A stretch of DNA of 64,000 bases, taken from the NCBI GenBank assembly GCA_000467715.1, contig AJFK01000704.1:29440-93439 (forward strand). Reading direction: 5' to 3'. Shown here piece after piece: positions 20,721-33,588 of this stretch. The notes under the pieces were generated by a model. That model saw only the letters and a program-made list of their open reading frames with translations. It was not told where the DNA came from and ran no database searches. The translations under genes and the position numbers were made by a program. Position 1 is the stretch's first letter. Every line of letters begins with the position of its first letter. Source of the stretch: Hysterium pulicare CBS 123377 (lineage: Eukaryota > Ascomycota > Dothideomycetes > Hysteriales > Hysteriaceae).

Positions 20721-21934
20721 CGTCCAATATTGAGATCCCTAGAAAGCTAGCTTAGAAGCGTTCCGTCTCACGTGATCCATACACGCCGATAAATAATTTA
20801 ATTAAGAAAAATAAGTAGGTTTGGCAAGATGTTATTGAGAAACAACGGCGAGGTAGCTTGATTATCTTTCTGGGACGTTGTTCTAGGCAGAAGGACCGGG
20901 TACTCAGCCACCTACGCCACATGTCCATACAGCCTGGCAGTCTACTTCGCACAGAAAAGCTTCAATCTATAGCCACACATAGCAGACGTGTAAACATACC
21001 TATCACCCGTCCATGCTCTCAACATACAACATAACACGACCTGTGCAAGTTCAAAACTAAAATATCACATCTCAACATCATCCATTAACCCAAACCTATC
21101 TATCCGCTCCTCAAAACCCTCAAAGGATCTCCCTTCTCCAGCCTCAGATCAAAGTCCACAAAAGTACTAATACAGGGTATATACGCATTCCATTCCAGCC
21201 CAAACCATTGAAAAAACATCAGATAACGAAAAGGCAAAAATCATCCCTGGAGTCCGCAAAGCCGAGTCGACTTGTAAACGGCATCATCACAACGGTAGAG
21301 AATATATACAGATGGCGTGTTTCGTTTTGGGGCTCCAAGGATAAGGGGAGAGCAGAAAGGAAGGCTGGAGGCTGGATGTTGTGATTTTCAATGCTCCAGG
21401 ATATGGGTAGAGCAGTGAGGCGAAAAGAGGGAAAGATGATATAAGTTCCTTGGACAGAACGGGTTTCCGTTGTCGCTTTGGAGTGACGCGAGGGTTCCGA
21501 CTATTCCTCTATGGGGGAGTAGAAATGCCAGGACATCCGATGCGATGCCGATATGTTTTTTTCACTTGTATATTTGGACTCCAGCTGTTCCTATGGTATC
21601 GTCTTGGTATGATGATAGAAGTGGATGAGCAACAATAATTTTTTTGAAAGCTGATTCTCCGAGTGCCTTTGCTCCATCCCATGCATGCTGATTGTGCTGG
21701 TACAAAAATTAAAAATAAAAAGGAAGAAAAGAAGTTGTTCAAAAGCCGCCGAATATTAATCCGCTGGTACATCGAATCGGTCGGAAGAATATTCCGGTTC
21801 CGTCAATCCATCGACTGACTGACTGCAAGCAGCCGGCGCCGCCAAAAAATGTTGTAGAATACAGTTATGAAAAGTGAGCTGTATGCCGGTGATGATCTTT
21901 GCGTGTCTCTTCGTCAACCTGATCTTACGTCCGT
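20721..21934. other. intergenic between HET gene and tho2 3' end
   Basis: Promoter region of the HET gene plus the long 3' flank of tho2. Sequence near 21030-21260 is A/C-rich, with no coding potential. I see no gene or RNA. Confidence 0.5.
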
Positions 21935-24900
21935 TCAATTTCCAGATCGTCTCGGCCTCTTGTTGTCACCATGTGGCGCACCATCATCTCCACCTCGGCC
22001 CCTCTTCCTGCCGTCGTCCCTAGGTCCTCTTCGCTCGCGATCATCTCTTCTGTCGCCGGTGCCCCTTGATCTCATATCGCCATTCCTAGTTTCAGGTGCT
22101 CCCCTGCCATCGCCACCCCAAGCAGGTGGGTCACCTTCTATCATCGGCGGTCCACCTCGTCTTCCAGTGGCTTCATCACCTCGGCCACCGCCACGGCCTT
22201 CATCTCTCCCACCTCGCTCACGCCGATCTCTACCTTCTCGCTGAGGACGCTCGCCGTCTCGATCTCGGTCGCTTCTCTCGCGTCGACCACCACCTTCCCG
22301 TTCGCTACCACCAGCGCCTCTCTTTTCTCGCCCAGAGCCGCGGTCGCGGTCATTGGGTCTCTCCTTCTCGGGCTCATCACTTCGAAGTATCCTCTCTTCA
22401 CCTTTCCTGTCTCCATCACGCGAGCGACTGTGATGTCGAGTAGATCGTTCACTACGTCTTCCTTCCCGCCGATTCCGACTATCTGAACGTCCATCATCTT
22501 GCGAAGTAGGCTCAGCACGACCTGACAGGTGTTCAGTTCGGCTGTCTAGCCGGGAAGATGTTCCTTCCGGCCGATGCGGATTAGGTGTTCCCGGATGCGA
22601 TCCACCAGCGCCTGGAGATGAGACATTCGGAGCTTCAATTGTCCCACTTCCACGGGTAGCACGGCCGCGAATTGATGCACCACGATCGAGGTTGCCACGA
22701 TCCATACCAATGCCGGGTGCATTTGGAGGAGTCTGTGATAGAACACTGTTAATAGTACGGGCAAAACTCTTATCTCCTCGCCCCGAGCCTCGATCGGTAG
22801 AGCCTCCCGGACCCGTTGGAGGCCCTCGTGTGGATGGTGATGGTAATGCTCCATGAGGTGTGCGTGAGGAGCCACGGGGGCCGGAGGGAGGAGGTGGAGG
22901 TATGTCTGTTTGAAGAGGTGGTGCTTGAATATGACCTAAGCGACTTGGATGTATACCTGACATGTCCTGGGATGGTTGTTCGGTTGAAGGAGTGGGTGGT
23001 GCTGATGACTTGGATTGCTCGAGTGCACCAGATTCCCGACGGCCGTGGTCTCGCCGATCGTGATCTCGACGATCTGATAAGGGGCCCGCAGGTGGACGAT
23101 CCGCTGCCGGAGAAGTAGGTATTTGGGTTGCATCTCCCGCGCGCGAAGGCCCATGCGCAGGAGCAGTGAAATTTCGCCCACCACGACCAGCTGCATTTCT
23201 ACCTCGTGGTCCTGATGGTATACTGTTATCCGAGGCATTTAGGCGACCATAATTTGGATCCTGCGCTTGGGGCCTTGATGGAGGTGAAAAATCTTGGTTG
23301 AGACGTCCGTGATTGGGATCCATTGAAGACCGAGAGGTGTGCGGGGCCTGAAACATTTCTCGAGATATTCGGTTTGGTATGGGAGGTTCTGGGAAATCAT
23401 TTCTGCCTCCACGCGGTCCAGTAGGGGCATTTCCACCAGGAGCGTCTCGACGATCTCGGCTTGACGGAGGATAATCGTGCGGACGATCATGTTGAGGAGG
23501 TCGGTCTGGCAAGCCGCCACGCTCGTCACGATGATCTCGGGGTGCATCATTACGGTTCTGAAATAGAGCCCCAGGGTGCTCTTCGCCTCGGCGAGGAGAT
23601 TGAGGTCTTGAGCCACGATCTCTACGAGTATCACGATCGTTTCTGAAATTGTCCGGTCGGCCTCTATCGCCGCTTTCAATGAGCGCAGCACGTTCGGGAT
23701 TGACCATTGGTCTATCAACCGAAGTTGGTCGATCAAGTGAGGACGGTAGGTTTGCGGGTGGTCGATCAGGCTGAGGTCTTGGAGGTAAATGACTAGAACG
23801 ATCCGTGTTTTGAGGACCATCCCGACGATAGGGGCTATCGGTAGGTGGAGGCATTCCTGGGCCAGAATGCACACGGCTCCGACTGTCTCCATGGGGTGGA
23901 GGGAGACTTCGAGAATCCATAGGTCGATCTCTCAGATCTCTCGAATCTCGCGAATCCCTCGAACTATCTCCCCAACCTGGTGCTCGCCCACCTGGTGGTC
24001 CTCGTACGTCTCTAGGAGGTTGGCGCGGGCCTCGATCGTCTGGGTAATCTCGTGCATCCCTTCCACCCCAAGCAAGATCACGGCGATCTCGCTCTAAGGG
24101 TGTACCTCTGTCGGGAGTTCTTCCCCGTCCCCGATGCCCCGGTGACGCCTCACGACGATCCGGGAAAGAGTTCCGCATATTATCGCCGGGCCTGTCAAGA
24201 CGACCATAGTCTGCGTTCGCATTGGTGCGACCTTCATGTCTGCCATGGCCGTGATATTCAGGGGGTCTATCACCGAGACGATCGGAGACACGGCCACGAG
24301 GTATTTGTGTGTCAGGCCGATTTGGCAAAGCATGTGGCACCCTACCAGAATTTGGCTGCGTTCCCGAGCCTCTGCTATCAGGTCGAGGGGCCCCACTCTG
24401 CGCCAGTGGAGCTGGTACTGCCGATTCAGATGACTTCGTTGCATCCTTTTGCGTGTCTGGGCGAGTCGTTTCGGGTTCTTTCAGGAGCAAAGGCCTAGCG
24501 GGTTTCTCTTCAATGGGTTTAGTAGAGGCTTGAGAGTCTTCCTTATCCTTGTCTTTGGCTGGCAGCACTGGTGTTAAAGTAGCAGATTGTTCCTGCTTCT
24601 TCTCGTCATCGACTTCGCCATCTTCGTGTTCTTCTTTTACGCTTGTGCTTTGCTTTACAATACCATTACTGCTTTCAATGCATTAGTAAAATCCTAGTCC
24701 AATTATTAGTAAGAGAGCAGGCAACTTACGTTGTGGTAAATGTTGGTGCAAATTCTGGCGCACTAGCATCGAGTGGCTTTGAGGAGCCTGTAGTAGAGGG
24801 CTGAGGTGTTGCCAGTTTTTCAGAATTACTTCTGCTTGCGGAACGAGGAGGGAGCAGCGCAGATTTGTTCTGTTTCAAGTCGTTATTGGATGTTCCTTTG

Positions 24901-27900
24901 AACAGTGCTTGAGACAGTCTGTCCGCCCGTTGACGGACTTCTGCTATACTCACAATGTGAAACTCCTGCGAGATCATCCAAGATTTCTCGTTCTTTGTGA
25001 AATCGCCAAGCAACGAATTGGCATTGAGCTTGAGATCAGCCCTAGGGTCGGTGGTGGCGAGGTGCTTCACCTGTTGGTGCAAAGCCTTACCCATGAAGTC
25101 CACAACCGGGAAGTTTTGGATACATGCCTTCGTTATGGCTATGGCATTGCGCATATACATGTACTCGCCGCTCTTGAGACAAGTTTCGAGAGCCCTGAAT
25201 AGCTGTGAATGCCACTTGTAGAGGACTCGGCGAAAGTCTTCGTAGTCAAGGAAAGTAGATGGGGTTCGATCTGGATTAAAAGTTCTGCCAAATCCGGGTA
25301 ATTGCTGCCTAGGTCCGATGGCATGTTGGATGTAAGTTTCCTTTTTGGAATGCCAGTTCTTCAAGTCTTCCAACACTGCATTCAGGAATCGAGCGAGATT
25401 CTCGGCTTCTCTTGGCGTGCAGAGGAAGATGATGTTCGTGAGCTGCTTTTGCCTGAACAGCTGGTCGAGGAACTTCATAGTTCTGAAACCTGGAACCCCT
25501 TGTGCATGTAGATACTTGAACATGGCGAGAGCAAAATGGGCATCCTGTTGGGAAAGTAGAACACGAGGTAGGATGCATTCCTGTAAAATAGCATCATGGA
25601 GCGCTTCAGATCGTGCATCGACCATTGGGAATCCAGCAAACCAGAGTTTGTGTTCAAGCTTCAAACGTCTTCGGCTGTCTAGCGACATTGCTAGCTGGTC
25701 TTTCATCTCGGCTTGATACTTGTCAAGTTCGCCCATGAGAGCTTTTGCTTCCGCTTCTCGCCGCTTTGCGGCCACGAGACTGACGTCCCGTCGACTGTCG
25801 GGGTTTGCGGCCTTTACTTTGGTACGCAACTCATGGGTGACCTTTTCATATTCGTTTGTAGGGTGATTCAGATCGCCAAGAGCGAGCTGCCAGAATCTAA
25901 CGAAGAATAGGGAGCTGAAGTTTTCAAACTTGTCCGGCATAACGGCTTCTATACGTTCCACCAATGACGAAATGACAGGATTCAAAGGTCGTTCGAGGGT
26001 GCCATTGGACGTGGCGGCTAGGTCGGCCGGTGGCGATTGCTCAGTATTTGCGACGTTCTCTACCATCTCGATATCACCGCTGCCATTTCCAGGTTGAGTA
26101 GAATCCCCATTGAGCACAGAAGACACCTCAGCTTCTACCATTGCGACGTCGCCATTTGACTCATGGTTGTTAGGAGTCTGGGCTGCGAGTATCTTCGCCT
26201 TTTCTACAGCCACCTTTCCATTCGCCAACTCTTCACTCTTAGCAGCCTCAACAGCCGCAGAGATGCTTTCACGAGAGATGGTGAAGGCTATGCTTGGGTC
26301 TATGCCGAAGTCTGATATCAATGCCACAACGTCGGGTATCGCGGCATCGAAGTCCGTTACCGAGAGGTTACTGCGAAGCAGGTCAAGGTATTGCACAAAT
26401 GTGTAATGGACCACATCCATGTTAACACCTAGTACCTTGAGTGGCGCATCGCTTAAATCGTCCCGGTAAACATATAATTGACGTTCTTGCGCGAGAGCAA
26501 TAGCTAATTGTGTAACAAGGCCAGTCTCAACCAAACACCTGATCAACCGCTTCGCCGTAGGTTTCGTTTCGTGACGCGTATCACCAAGCTGATGCGCTAG
26601 AAAGTAATTACGCAATAACTCTCCCCCAGACATTCCCACAATCTGAGAATCATTCATGACGATGTTCAGAGGAATGCCGGCCATCGAGGTAATGATTTGT
26701 CTGAGCATCTCCAGGATCGTCGAGCTCCCGCGGACTAACTGGTGAGTGACAAATCGAAGGATAGGCGTGGAGCTCATCATGCTGTAGCGCCGGTACACCT
26801 GGCCAGAGAATTCCGCCGAATGTTTGAGCCACTTGCTGGTAAGCATGCCATCGTCTTGAATGCGTTCCCGATCTCTATTGCTCAGGCCTTTGATGAGAGC
26901 CCAAGAGAGGCAATCGTAGGCCAGGTAAGTAAAATACTTGCAGCAATCGACGAGGACTGGGATGATATTTGGGTATGTTTCGGCCTGTTTGAGGAAAACT
27001 CGGAATACAACCCCGGGAGAAGTATGTGCTACCTTAGCTAAAGCCTTTGCCATGGCCTTGGTATTCGTTTTGGCAATGCGTTTCAGGATGTTTTTGGTAT
27101 CGTACTCTACTTGCTGAAATTCCGACACGAGAACTGGTAATCGGGACACGCGACCGGTGAACCATTCCGTGTATATCAAATACTTAGTCTCCGTGTCGAA
27201 GAACTTGAAAAGTTCGAACATTTCATTGACCACTCCGGGATTCTTTCCGGTAAAGCTCAAAGACGGGGCCAGGAGGGTTATGGATAGGTCGATCCAGCGT
27301 TGCATGTTGGTCTCAGAGGGATCTTCCTCGAGACTCCTCTTTCCAATCCGTGCCATCTTTGTCACCAATGCGACGTCCCGTCCAAACTCAACGCCAACCA
27401 GACTGAGCAATGAGCGGCATAATAGGAAGACGTCGTCGACGGATTGGCAAATGGGTACATGGTCAACCCAATCTTCCCAATAAAACCGGTAATCGATTCC
27501 ATCCCCTGAATCATTCTGCTCTAATTTGCCCCATCGAAGAGTTTTCCGAGGGGAAAAGTCGGCCGGCCTCGAAGTCGATGATTCTTCAGCGGAAATCTTC
27601 TTTGAAGTAACTTGGCTTTCCTCCTTGGGTAATGGTCGAGCCCAATCATACACTTTCGTCAGGGATTGATGACAAAGACGATGGATGTATTCGTGGAGGT
27701 CGGGATAGACATCAAGAAGCCATGGGAAACGTCCGAGGATATAGAGTGACTCGGGAAGAGCGCCGATCAAGAGTAAACTTCGGAGGAGATGGGCTTTTTG
27801 GTCCTCAGGCTCTGGTAACTTTTCTTTCGCCTCTTCTTCAGCTCTGGCAGGTGTTCCTCGCTCGGACTCAGATTTCGACGGTACTTTACTCTCCGTGTCG

Positions 27901-29639
27901 CGCAAGCGAGCCACTGGAGCGGGTAGAGTATCATCCGGGAGAGCACCGGCATTAGTAAGAGCATTGTTAGCGTTACTTCCTTGAAGCTTCGCTTCCCTTT
28001 CCGCTTTTTCCTTCATCAATCTCTCCTTTAACACAGGCATGTCTTCGTCTTGTGGGTACAGATGAGGATAGATGTCAGCTAGCGAGATGAATCCAACCTT
28101 AATCAATAGAGCTGTTAGATGAATGAGATTATATGGGAGAGTGTCGTGGGCGTCTCGGGCGTCGGAGGCGTAGAAGCGGAGTTTGAATCCAAGCAGCTGC
28201 GCGGCAATGCGATTTCCAGGAGGCGGAAGCATATGAGTCGAAGCCATCCATTCCCGAGTCCAGGCCTGCATTCTCTCACTCTCAGGCTTTTGCTGTTCCT
28301 TTTTACTTGAGAGGTCCTCAGCTTCAGCCGACATCGTAATTTCGGTCATACCATTCGTTGCGGGAGCTGACTTTTGACCTATTATTCGACGACCGCCGAG
28401 TTCGAAGTACGCCTCTAAACCGACTTCCCTGACGCGATCCCAAAACTTGCGGTCACGCGCCTCTCGAAGCTGTACTAGTTCCTCTTTTTCTTGGTCGTTA
28501 TAATAATGGACAGGACAGTCTGGTAAGGCCCATTTCGGCAATGAAGTGAAACCTTGATCTTCCCGCTCTATGCCATCTTGATTTTTCTGCTCAGGCCACC
28601 AGGAACTTGTCCGAAGAAGCTTGATGAAGAATCTATTGTGTTTGACGAGTAGATTTGCGAAAACATCGAGAGTGACGTCTAGAACTCTTCCAACATCCAA
28701 ATCAAAGGCCCCTATCAGTGCCTTGACCCTCTGGAAAGTATCCGCTATTACAATATCAGATGGCGGCTCGCTTTCTACTGTTGTGAAGTATTCGGTTATT
28801 AGCTTTGAATACCCTTCGCTTTCCTCCCGAAGTAGGTTATAATTCGATTGACGGTAGAGAGCATGGGTCCCTTTTCTGATGGCCATCTTTGCGAATGTTG
28901 GCCGAACGAGAGGTACAGCGGCCAGTAGGTTTGTTTCAAGCTCCGCTCGCATCCTGGCAGGATCAATCCCAGTGGCCTCCAATAAACTCTTGACATGCGT
29001 TGACTGCGAAAAAGGCTCCGTCAAAGTGCTTATTGTGTCGAGGAATAACGACACAGAGTCATATGTTTCCGCATCGTGTGGGGACTGAAGGATCTCCTTG
29101 ACAACAGTTCCTGCTTCAGTTTGTTCCAGTATTCCATCTAGCCCTGCTCTCACGAGCTCTTGAAATACCAAGGTCAGTGTCAGGCTATCATCATCTGCTT
29201 GAGCCTTTACACCCGCATCGATGACGGCTTGACGTCCAATTCCACGCCAAGCTGAAATGCGCGCTGTCGTCAGATAGGTGTTTGACAGTATTGATTGATT
29301 CGAATGAGATTGGTCAATTTGTTTCTTCGTAGTCGGCGTGGGAACCGAGGAGGAGGCGGATGGGGGTGCAGCTTTCGCGGAGGTCGGGGTTGTCGCGGGA
29401 GGAGACATTGCTGTAGGGGAGGCCTGGATATGAGCTGAGACTGCTGGACTGTGAGGAGTATTCGCGCCTCCTCGAGCATTCCCACGACTCCCTCGTCTGC
29501 CGCCTCTAGCATTGCTTTGTTGACTTGTCTGAGAGAGACCTAAATTCTGTGGCCGGTGGGGGGAGGGCCTGCCGGTGCCTTCAATGCTGTCTTGAGAATA
29601 TGTCCTGTCTCCTCTCTTTCTCTTCGCGCCAGGCGCCAT
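21935..29639 (-). CDS. tho2: THO complex subunit 2 (Tho2)
   Basis: Two exons: 29639-24730 and 24668-21935, with a 61-nt intron (GTAAGT...GCAG); 2547 aa. Tho2 is the scaffold of the nuclear THO complex, which couples transcription to mRNA packaging and export. The ATG at 29639 starts MAPGAKRKRGDRTYS, a basic nuclear-signal-like start. The first ~1640 residues are mostly helical (for example SLWDVYPDLHEYIHRLCHQS-like blocks around 650-700, and KLEHKLWFAGFPMVDARSEA near 1380), matching THOC2 N-terminal, middle and C-terminal folds. The last ~900 residues, mostly in exon 2, are low-complexity: Arg, Asp, Gly, Pro and Ser, with many RDR, DRR and RGG strings, probably RNA-binding. Length fits filamentous-fungal Tho2. 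Confidence 0.93.
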
Positions 29640-30501
29640 TTGTACCCTCCTGCTTTCAGAAGCCCAAGAGGGCGCGACACTCAACCGTGGATATGTCTAG
29701 CATTCAAATTAGCGGAGCAAAAGTGTTCGGCGGCGGATTCGGTTTGCTGTGGTGCAGCCAGGCCAAGGATAAAGCCGTGTAGTTAAGGCCGATTGCCCGA
29801 AACCGGAGATGAGAGTTGTGTATTGAGAGGGAGTTGGATGAGGAGGAGGAGGAAATGGTGGTGGGTTGAAGGCACTTGGATGGGGGTTAGTGAGGTGAGG
29901 CTGTTCTTCTGAGTTGAAATCGCAAAAGTGCTGAGTAAGCGAAATCCTTAAGGCTTAAAGAAAGAACGCGGCGCGTGTAATTCACGATGAAGCCAGTCTT
30001 TGTTCCTGAGACCGCGAATCACTACTAGCCAGGACTTTTCCCTCCCCCGCATATTGCCCTTCACTCTTGTGTCTCACACAAGCGCATCACTGGTTATGAC
30101 AGTTCTACACGGTCCAACGCGGCTCAACGAAAGTCTTGGCATTCCGTAAATAGCCTGCCACCGACGTCAAGATGGAGTGGAAGCCTCGCATAGGGTTCAC
30201 AGAGAAACAAACAGCTTGTTGTTGCACAATGCAAGCCAGCCCATCGAGCGCTTCAGATATTCACGTGGCGGAGATGAAGTCAACAGACGCATCACATTGT
30301 TAACATAGCACAATCACAATCAGCATCTGTCACAGCTGTCATAATAGGACCAAAAGGTCAAAGGTTTCACCAGAATAATGCGAAATTGCATCTAATAGTA
30401 TTGCAACTATGTACCATCGATATAAACGTTTAGGTCTCGAGAGAATAAAGGAGCGACCAGACCACGCGCGCGCAGCAATATGATCAAAAGAGCAGCTTAC
30501 T
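29640..30501. other. intergenic between tho2 start and hem1 3' end
   Basis: Promoter region of tho2 (nearest ~350 bp, with a G-rich run GGAGGAGGAGGA near 29845) and the 3' flank of hem1. No gene. Confidence 0.5.
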
Positions 30502-32423
30502 CTATGCAGCAGCGCTGACAGCATGGGCAGTAGCCTGACGCTCCTTCTCCAAGACGGACTCAAGTATACCAACGGCACCCTGGCCAGCTTTCATCTCCTT
30601 GAGGACTGTGTCGACGCCGAGTTGCTTGTCAGTCCAAAGAGGCAGCTCCTTTTCTTTCCCGGCCTCTCCAACTCCTATGAAACCACCTTCGGCGGCCCAT
30701 TCGCTGGTGCGCTTTATTCCGAGTTGGTTCCATACACTATCAAGAGCCTTTACAAGGTGGTCGCGATATTCACGGACGTGGCCGGGAGTTGGCGTGACGC
30801 GCAGGCGTTCTTGACCCACAGGTACGGTAGGGTAGTTGATAGCTTGAACGTAGATGCCCCAGTCTTCCAGTAAAAGATCACTTGCTTGCTTCGCGACCTC
30901 CGCGTTTCCAACTAAGACAGGAATAATGTGGCTAGGGTTAGGAATGACCGGAATGTCTTTAGCGTCCAGAGCATCCTTTACAGCACGGGTGTGCAACTGC
31001 TGCAGGCGTCTATCACCCTGGTAGCTCATCTGATATTCAATGGCAGTCTTAGCGCCCGCCATTGTCGCAGGAGGAAGGGATGTCGTGAAGATAAAGCCGG
31101 GAGCAAGAGAGCGGATAGTATCCACCAGCTTGGCTGATCCTGCAATGTAACCGCCCACACAGCCATAAGCCTTACCGAGGGTTCCAGTTATAATATCGAT
31201 GCGGTCCATAACAGTTCCTTGTGGTTTTCCAGCAACATGTGCGTCGTAGTCGAGGTGTTCGGCAACGCCTGCGCCATGTGGTCCGTACATTCCAACGGCA
31301 TGAACTTCATCCAAAAATGTGATGGCACCGTACTTGTCCGCGAGATCGCAAATTTCTTCAATAGGTCCAATGGATCCGCACATGCTGTAAACACTCTCGA
31401 AAGCTATGATTTTCGGAAATTCTGAAGGGATCGAGGCAAGTTTAGCCTCAAGGTCCGCCACGTCGTTATGTTTGAAAACCATCTTTTTTGCTCCAGAATG
31501 GCGGATGCCCTGAATCATCGAAGCATGATTCATATTGTCCGACAAAATTACGCAATTGGGAAGTTTGCTCCCCAAAGTCGCCAGTGTAGCATCGTTTGCG
31601 ACATAGCAAGAGGAGAAAACTAATGCCGCTTCCTTAGCATGAAGCTTAGCAACAGCACCTTCTAAAGCCATCGCATGCTGATTATGGCCGGAAATGTTCC
31701 TCGTTCCTCCGGCTCCGGCACCGTAATTATCAAGCGTTTCGTACATGGTCTTGAGGACATGTGGATTGCGACCCATTCCCAAGTAGTCATTGGAGCACCA
31801 AACCGTGACCTTCTTCTCCGTCGTTTCTAAATGCGCACGAGGAAATTCCTTGGCTAACCGATTGATGTTGTTGAAGTAGCGGTACGATTTGTCCTGGTGT
31901 TTCTTGTCCAATTCATTTTTGTAGAACCCTTCGTAGTCAAATTTGACTGGCTTTGGGGCCGGAGGTGCAGTGACAGGATGCTGCTGGACAGAAGCAGCAG
32001 TTTGTTTAACAGTGTGAGGGAATGGGGCTATAGCGAGCACGTCAGTTAAGTACTTGGTCATTGGGCATAAACGCTACCAAGACAGTACGAACCTTGCTTG
32101 GAGCGCAACTTCTCCATATCGACTGCCTGCGCCTCTTTCGAGGTAGAGGTATGCAGTTTGGCCCGACCAGCCTTGGAATGGTAAGCCCTCACACCGCCGA
32201 ATGCGCCGGCAAGAGCACTGTTTCCTACACGAGCGCTTTGGACGGCGAGAGCCTTGCCCATAATGGGGCAGCGCTTCGCAAAAACTTGAAGATTCGACAT
32301 GCCCCCGCCTCCGGGAGAAACATCATGGCTAGCGGTCGTGGTAGAGAGAGAGCGTAAAGTAGCGGGGGAAGTCCTGGAGAGGAACGGGCACATAGACCTC
32401 GATTGGCGAAGAAGAGCCTCCAT
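30502..32423 (-). CDS. hem1: 5-aminolevulinate synthase, mitochondrial
   Basis: Exons 32423-32093 and 32027-30502, with a 65-nt intron (GTTCGT...ATAG, branch-like CTTAACTGAC); 618 aa. It condenses glycine and succinyl-CoA in the mitochondrial matrix, the first step of haem synthesis. The PLP-binding lysine is in TGTLGKAYG (Lys396). Other marks are [15 protein letters not shown] (about 350-364), [12 protein letters not shown] and [12 protein letters not shown]. The N-terminal ~100 residues are a basic presequence holding two Cys-Pro haem regulatory motifs (MCPF, Cys12; RCPI, Cys52), which in this family mediate haem feedback on import or activity. The homologous gene is called hemA in Aspergillus. 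A long 3' flank separates it from tho2. Confidence 0.96.
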
Positions 32424-33588
32424 GATGGGTCAATGCGGGCTCAATGGATTGCTGAGTACAGTAGCTTGTGTCGCGATACGGGGAGAACGAGGTCGAAGTA
32501 CAATTCGGTGAAGGGAGAGGCGGTACGTTATATGGTAGAAGGAAAAAAGGGCTGGAGCGAGAGTGCGGAGAACAAGCGGCAAGGATTAATTACGTTGTCC
32601 GCGGGTCGACGAGAAGCCGAGACTTCGCCAATCAGAGGCTGCTTATTCATAATTCCAACTGAGTTTCCCCAACAGCTGGCCATGTTCAAGAACTACACCA
32701 AACCTCAGTCATAGTAAGCACGCGACATGCTTTAGGTCTTGCTGCATGCCCAGGTGAAGCTCATTCGGGGACGATTCTACTCTTCGTTATGCAGTACAGT
32801 ACGATGGACTAGAAGTGCCGGCAACGGATACCTAATCTATGCGCACCTATATTGAGAGCAGATCACCGGAGTGTTAATATCTAGGTTGTCATGCTGACGA
32901 ATAATGTGTTGTTCATTGGTGCGCACTATGCAATGTACGATCATCTCAGCTCATCTAAATTGAGCTAAACTCAAGTGTGCAATAAATGTAGGTAAGCTGG
33001 AGGTAGCGTATGGGATTCAGGCCCGTAATCAAGCTCAGATGTGTTGTGGACACGTTAATGATTTCTTCCCAGGAGGTTAGCGACAGTCCAGAAGCCCTGC
33101 AAGTCTATTGATGTTCTACTACTCGTCTGTGTGCATTATTCACTTGATGTATGATACAACCCGAAAAGGCCATTTGCAAGCTATGTTTCCCCTTAGCTGA
33201 AATCAATAAACAGCATGGCTTTCCCAGCATGCAAGCAGATCCACGAAAAGCAAAACCCTGGAAAAAAGCATGCTAGGGTATCTTTTGGTCCAACCAGACC
33301 AGATGCATGGACAAAAGTAAGCAAGAAAGAATGGAAAATGAATCTCTCTGCGTAGGTGGAAAGAAATCATGATGAAAGACTCTGGCCACGAATCGTAGCA
33401 TGCGCAACAAATATCCATAGGGAAGTCAAAATGCAGGATGCATAAATGCAGATTCAGATTCCAGGGTAGACGTAAGCAGGAGCAGGTCAGAAGGCTCATC
33501 CGTACCCTTGAAAACACAGTGAAAGACAAATCGACCCATAGCCCACACCCAACCCCAATATACTCCTCTGTAACAATTACGTTGGCTT
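32424..33588. other. intergenic between hem1 start and SNF2 gene end
   Basis: Holds the hem1 promoter (near 32424-33000) and the 3' flank of the SNF2 ATPase gene. Open frames are short and not protein-like. No specific regulatory site was assigned. Confidence 0.5.

Noticed and set aside
22141-24498. Several 100-217-codon frames on both strands inside tho2 exon 2
   Set aside because: They are shadows of the Arg/Asp/Gly-rich coding repeat of Tho2 and have no family resemblance.
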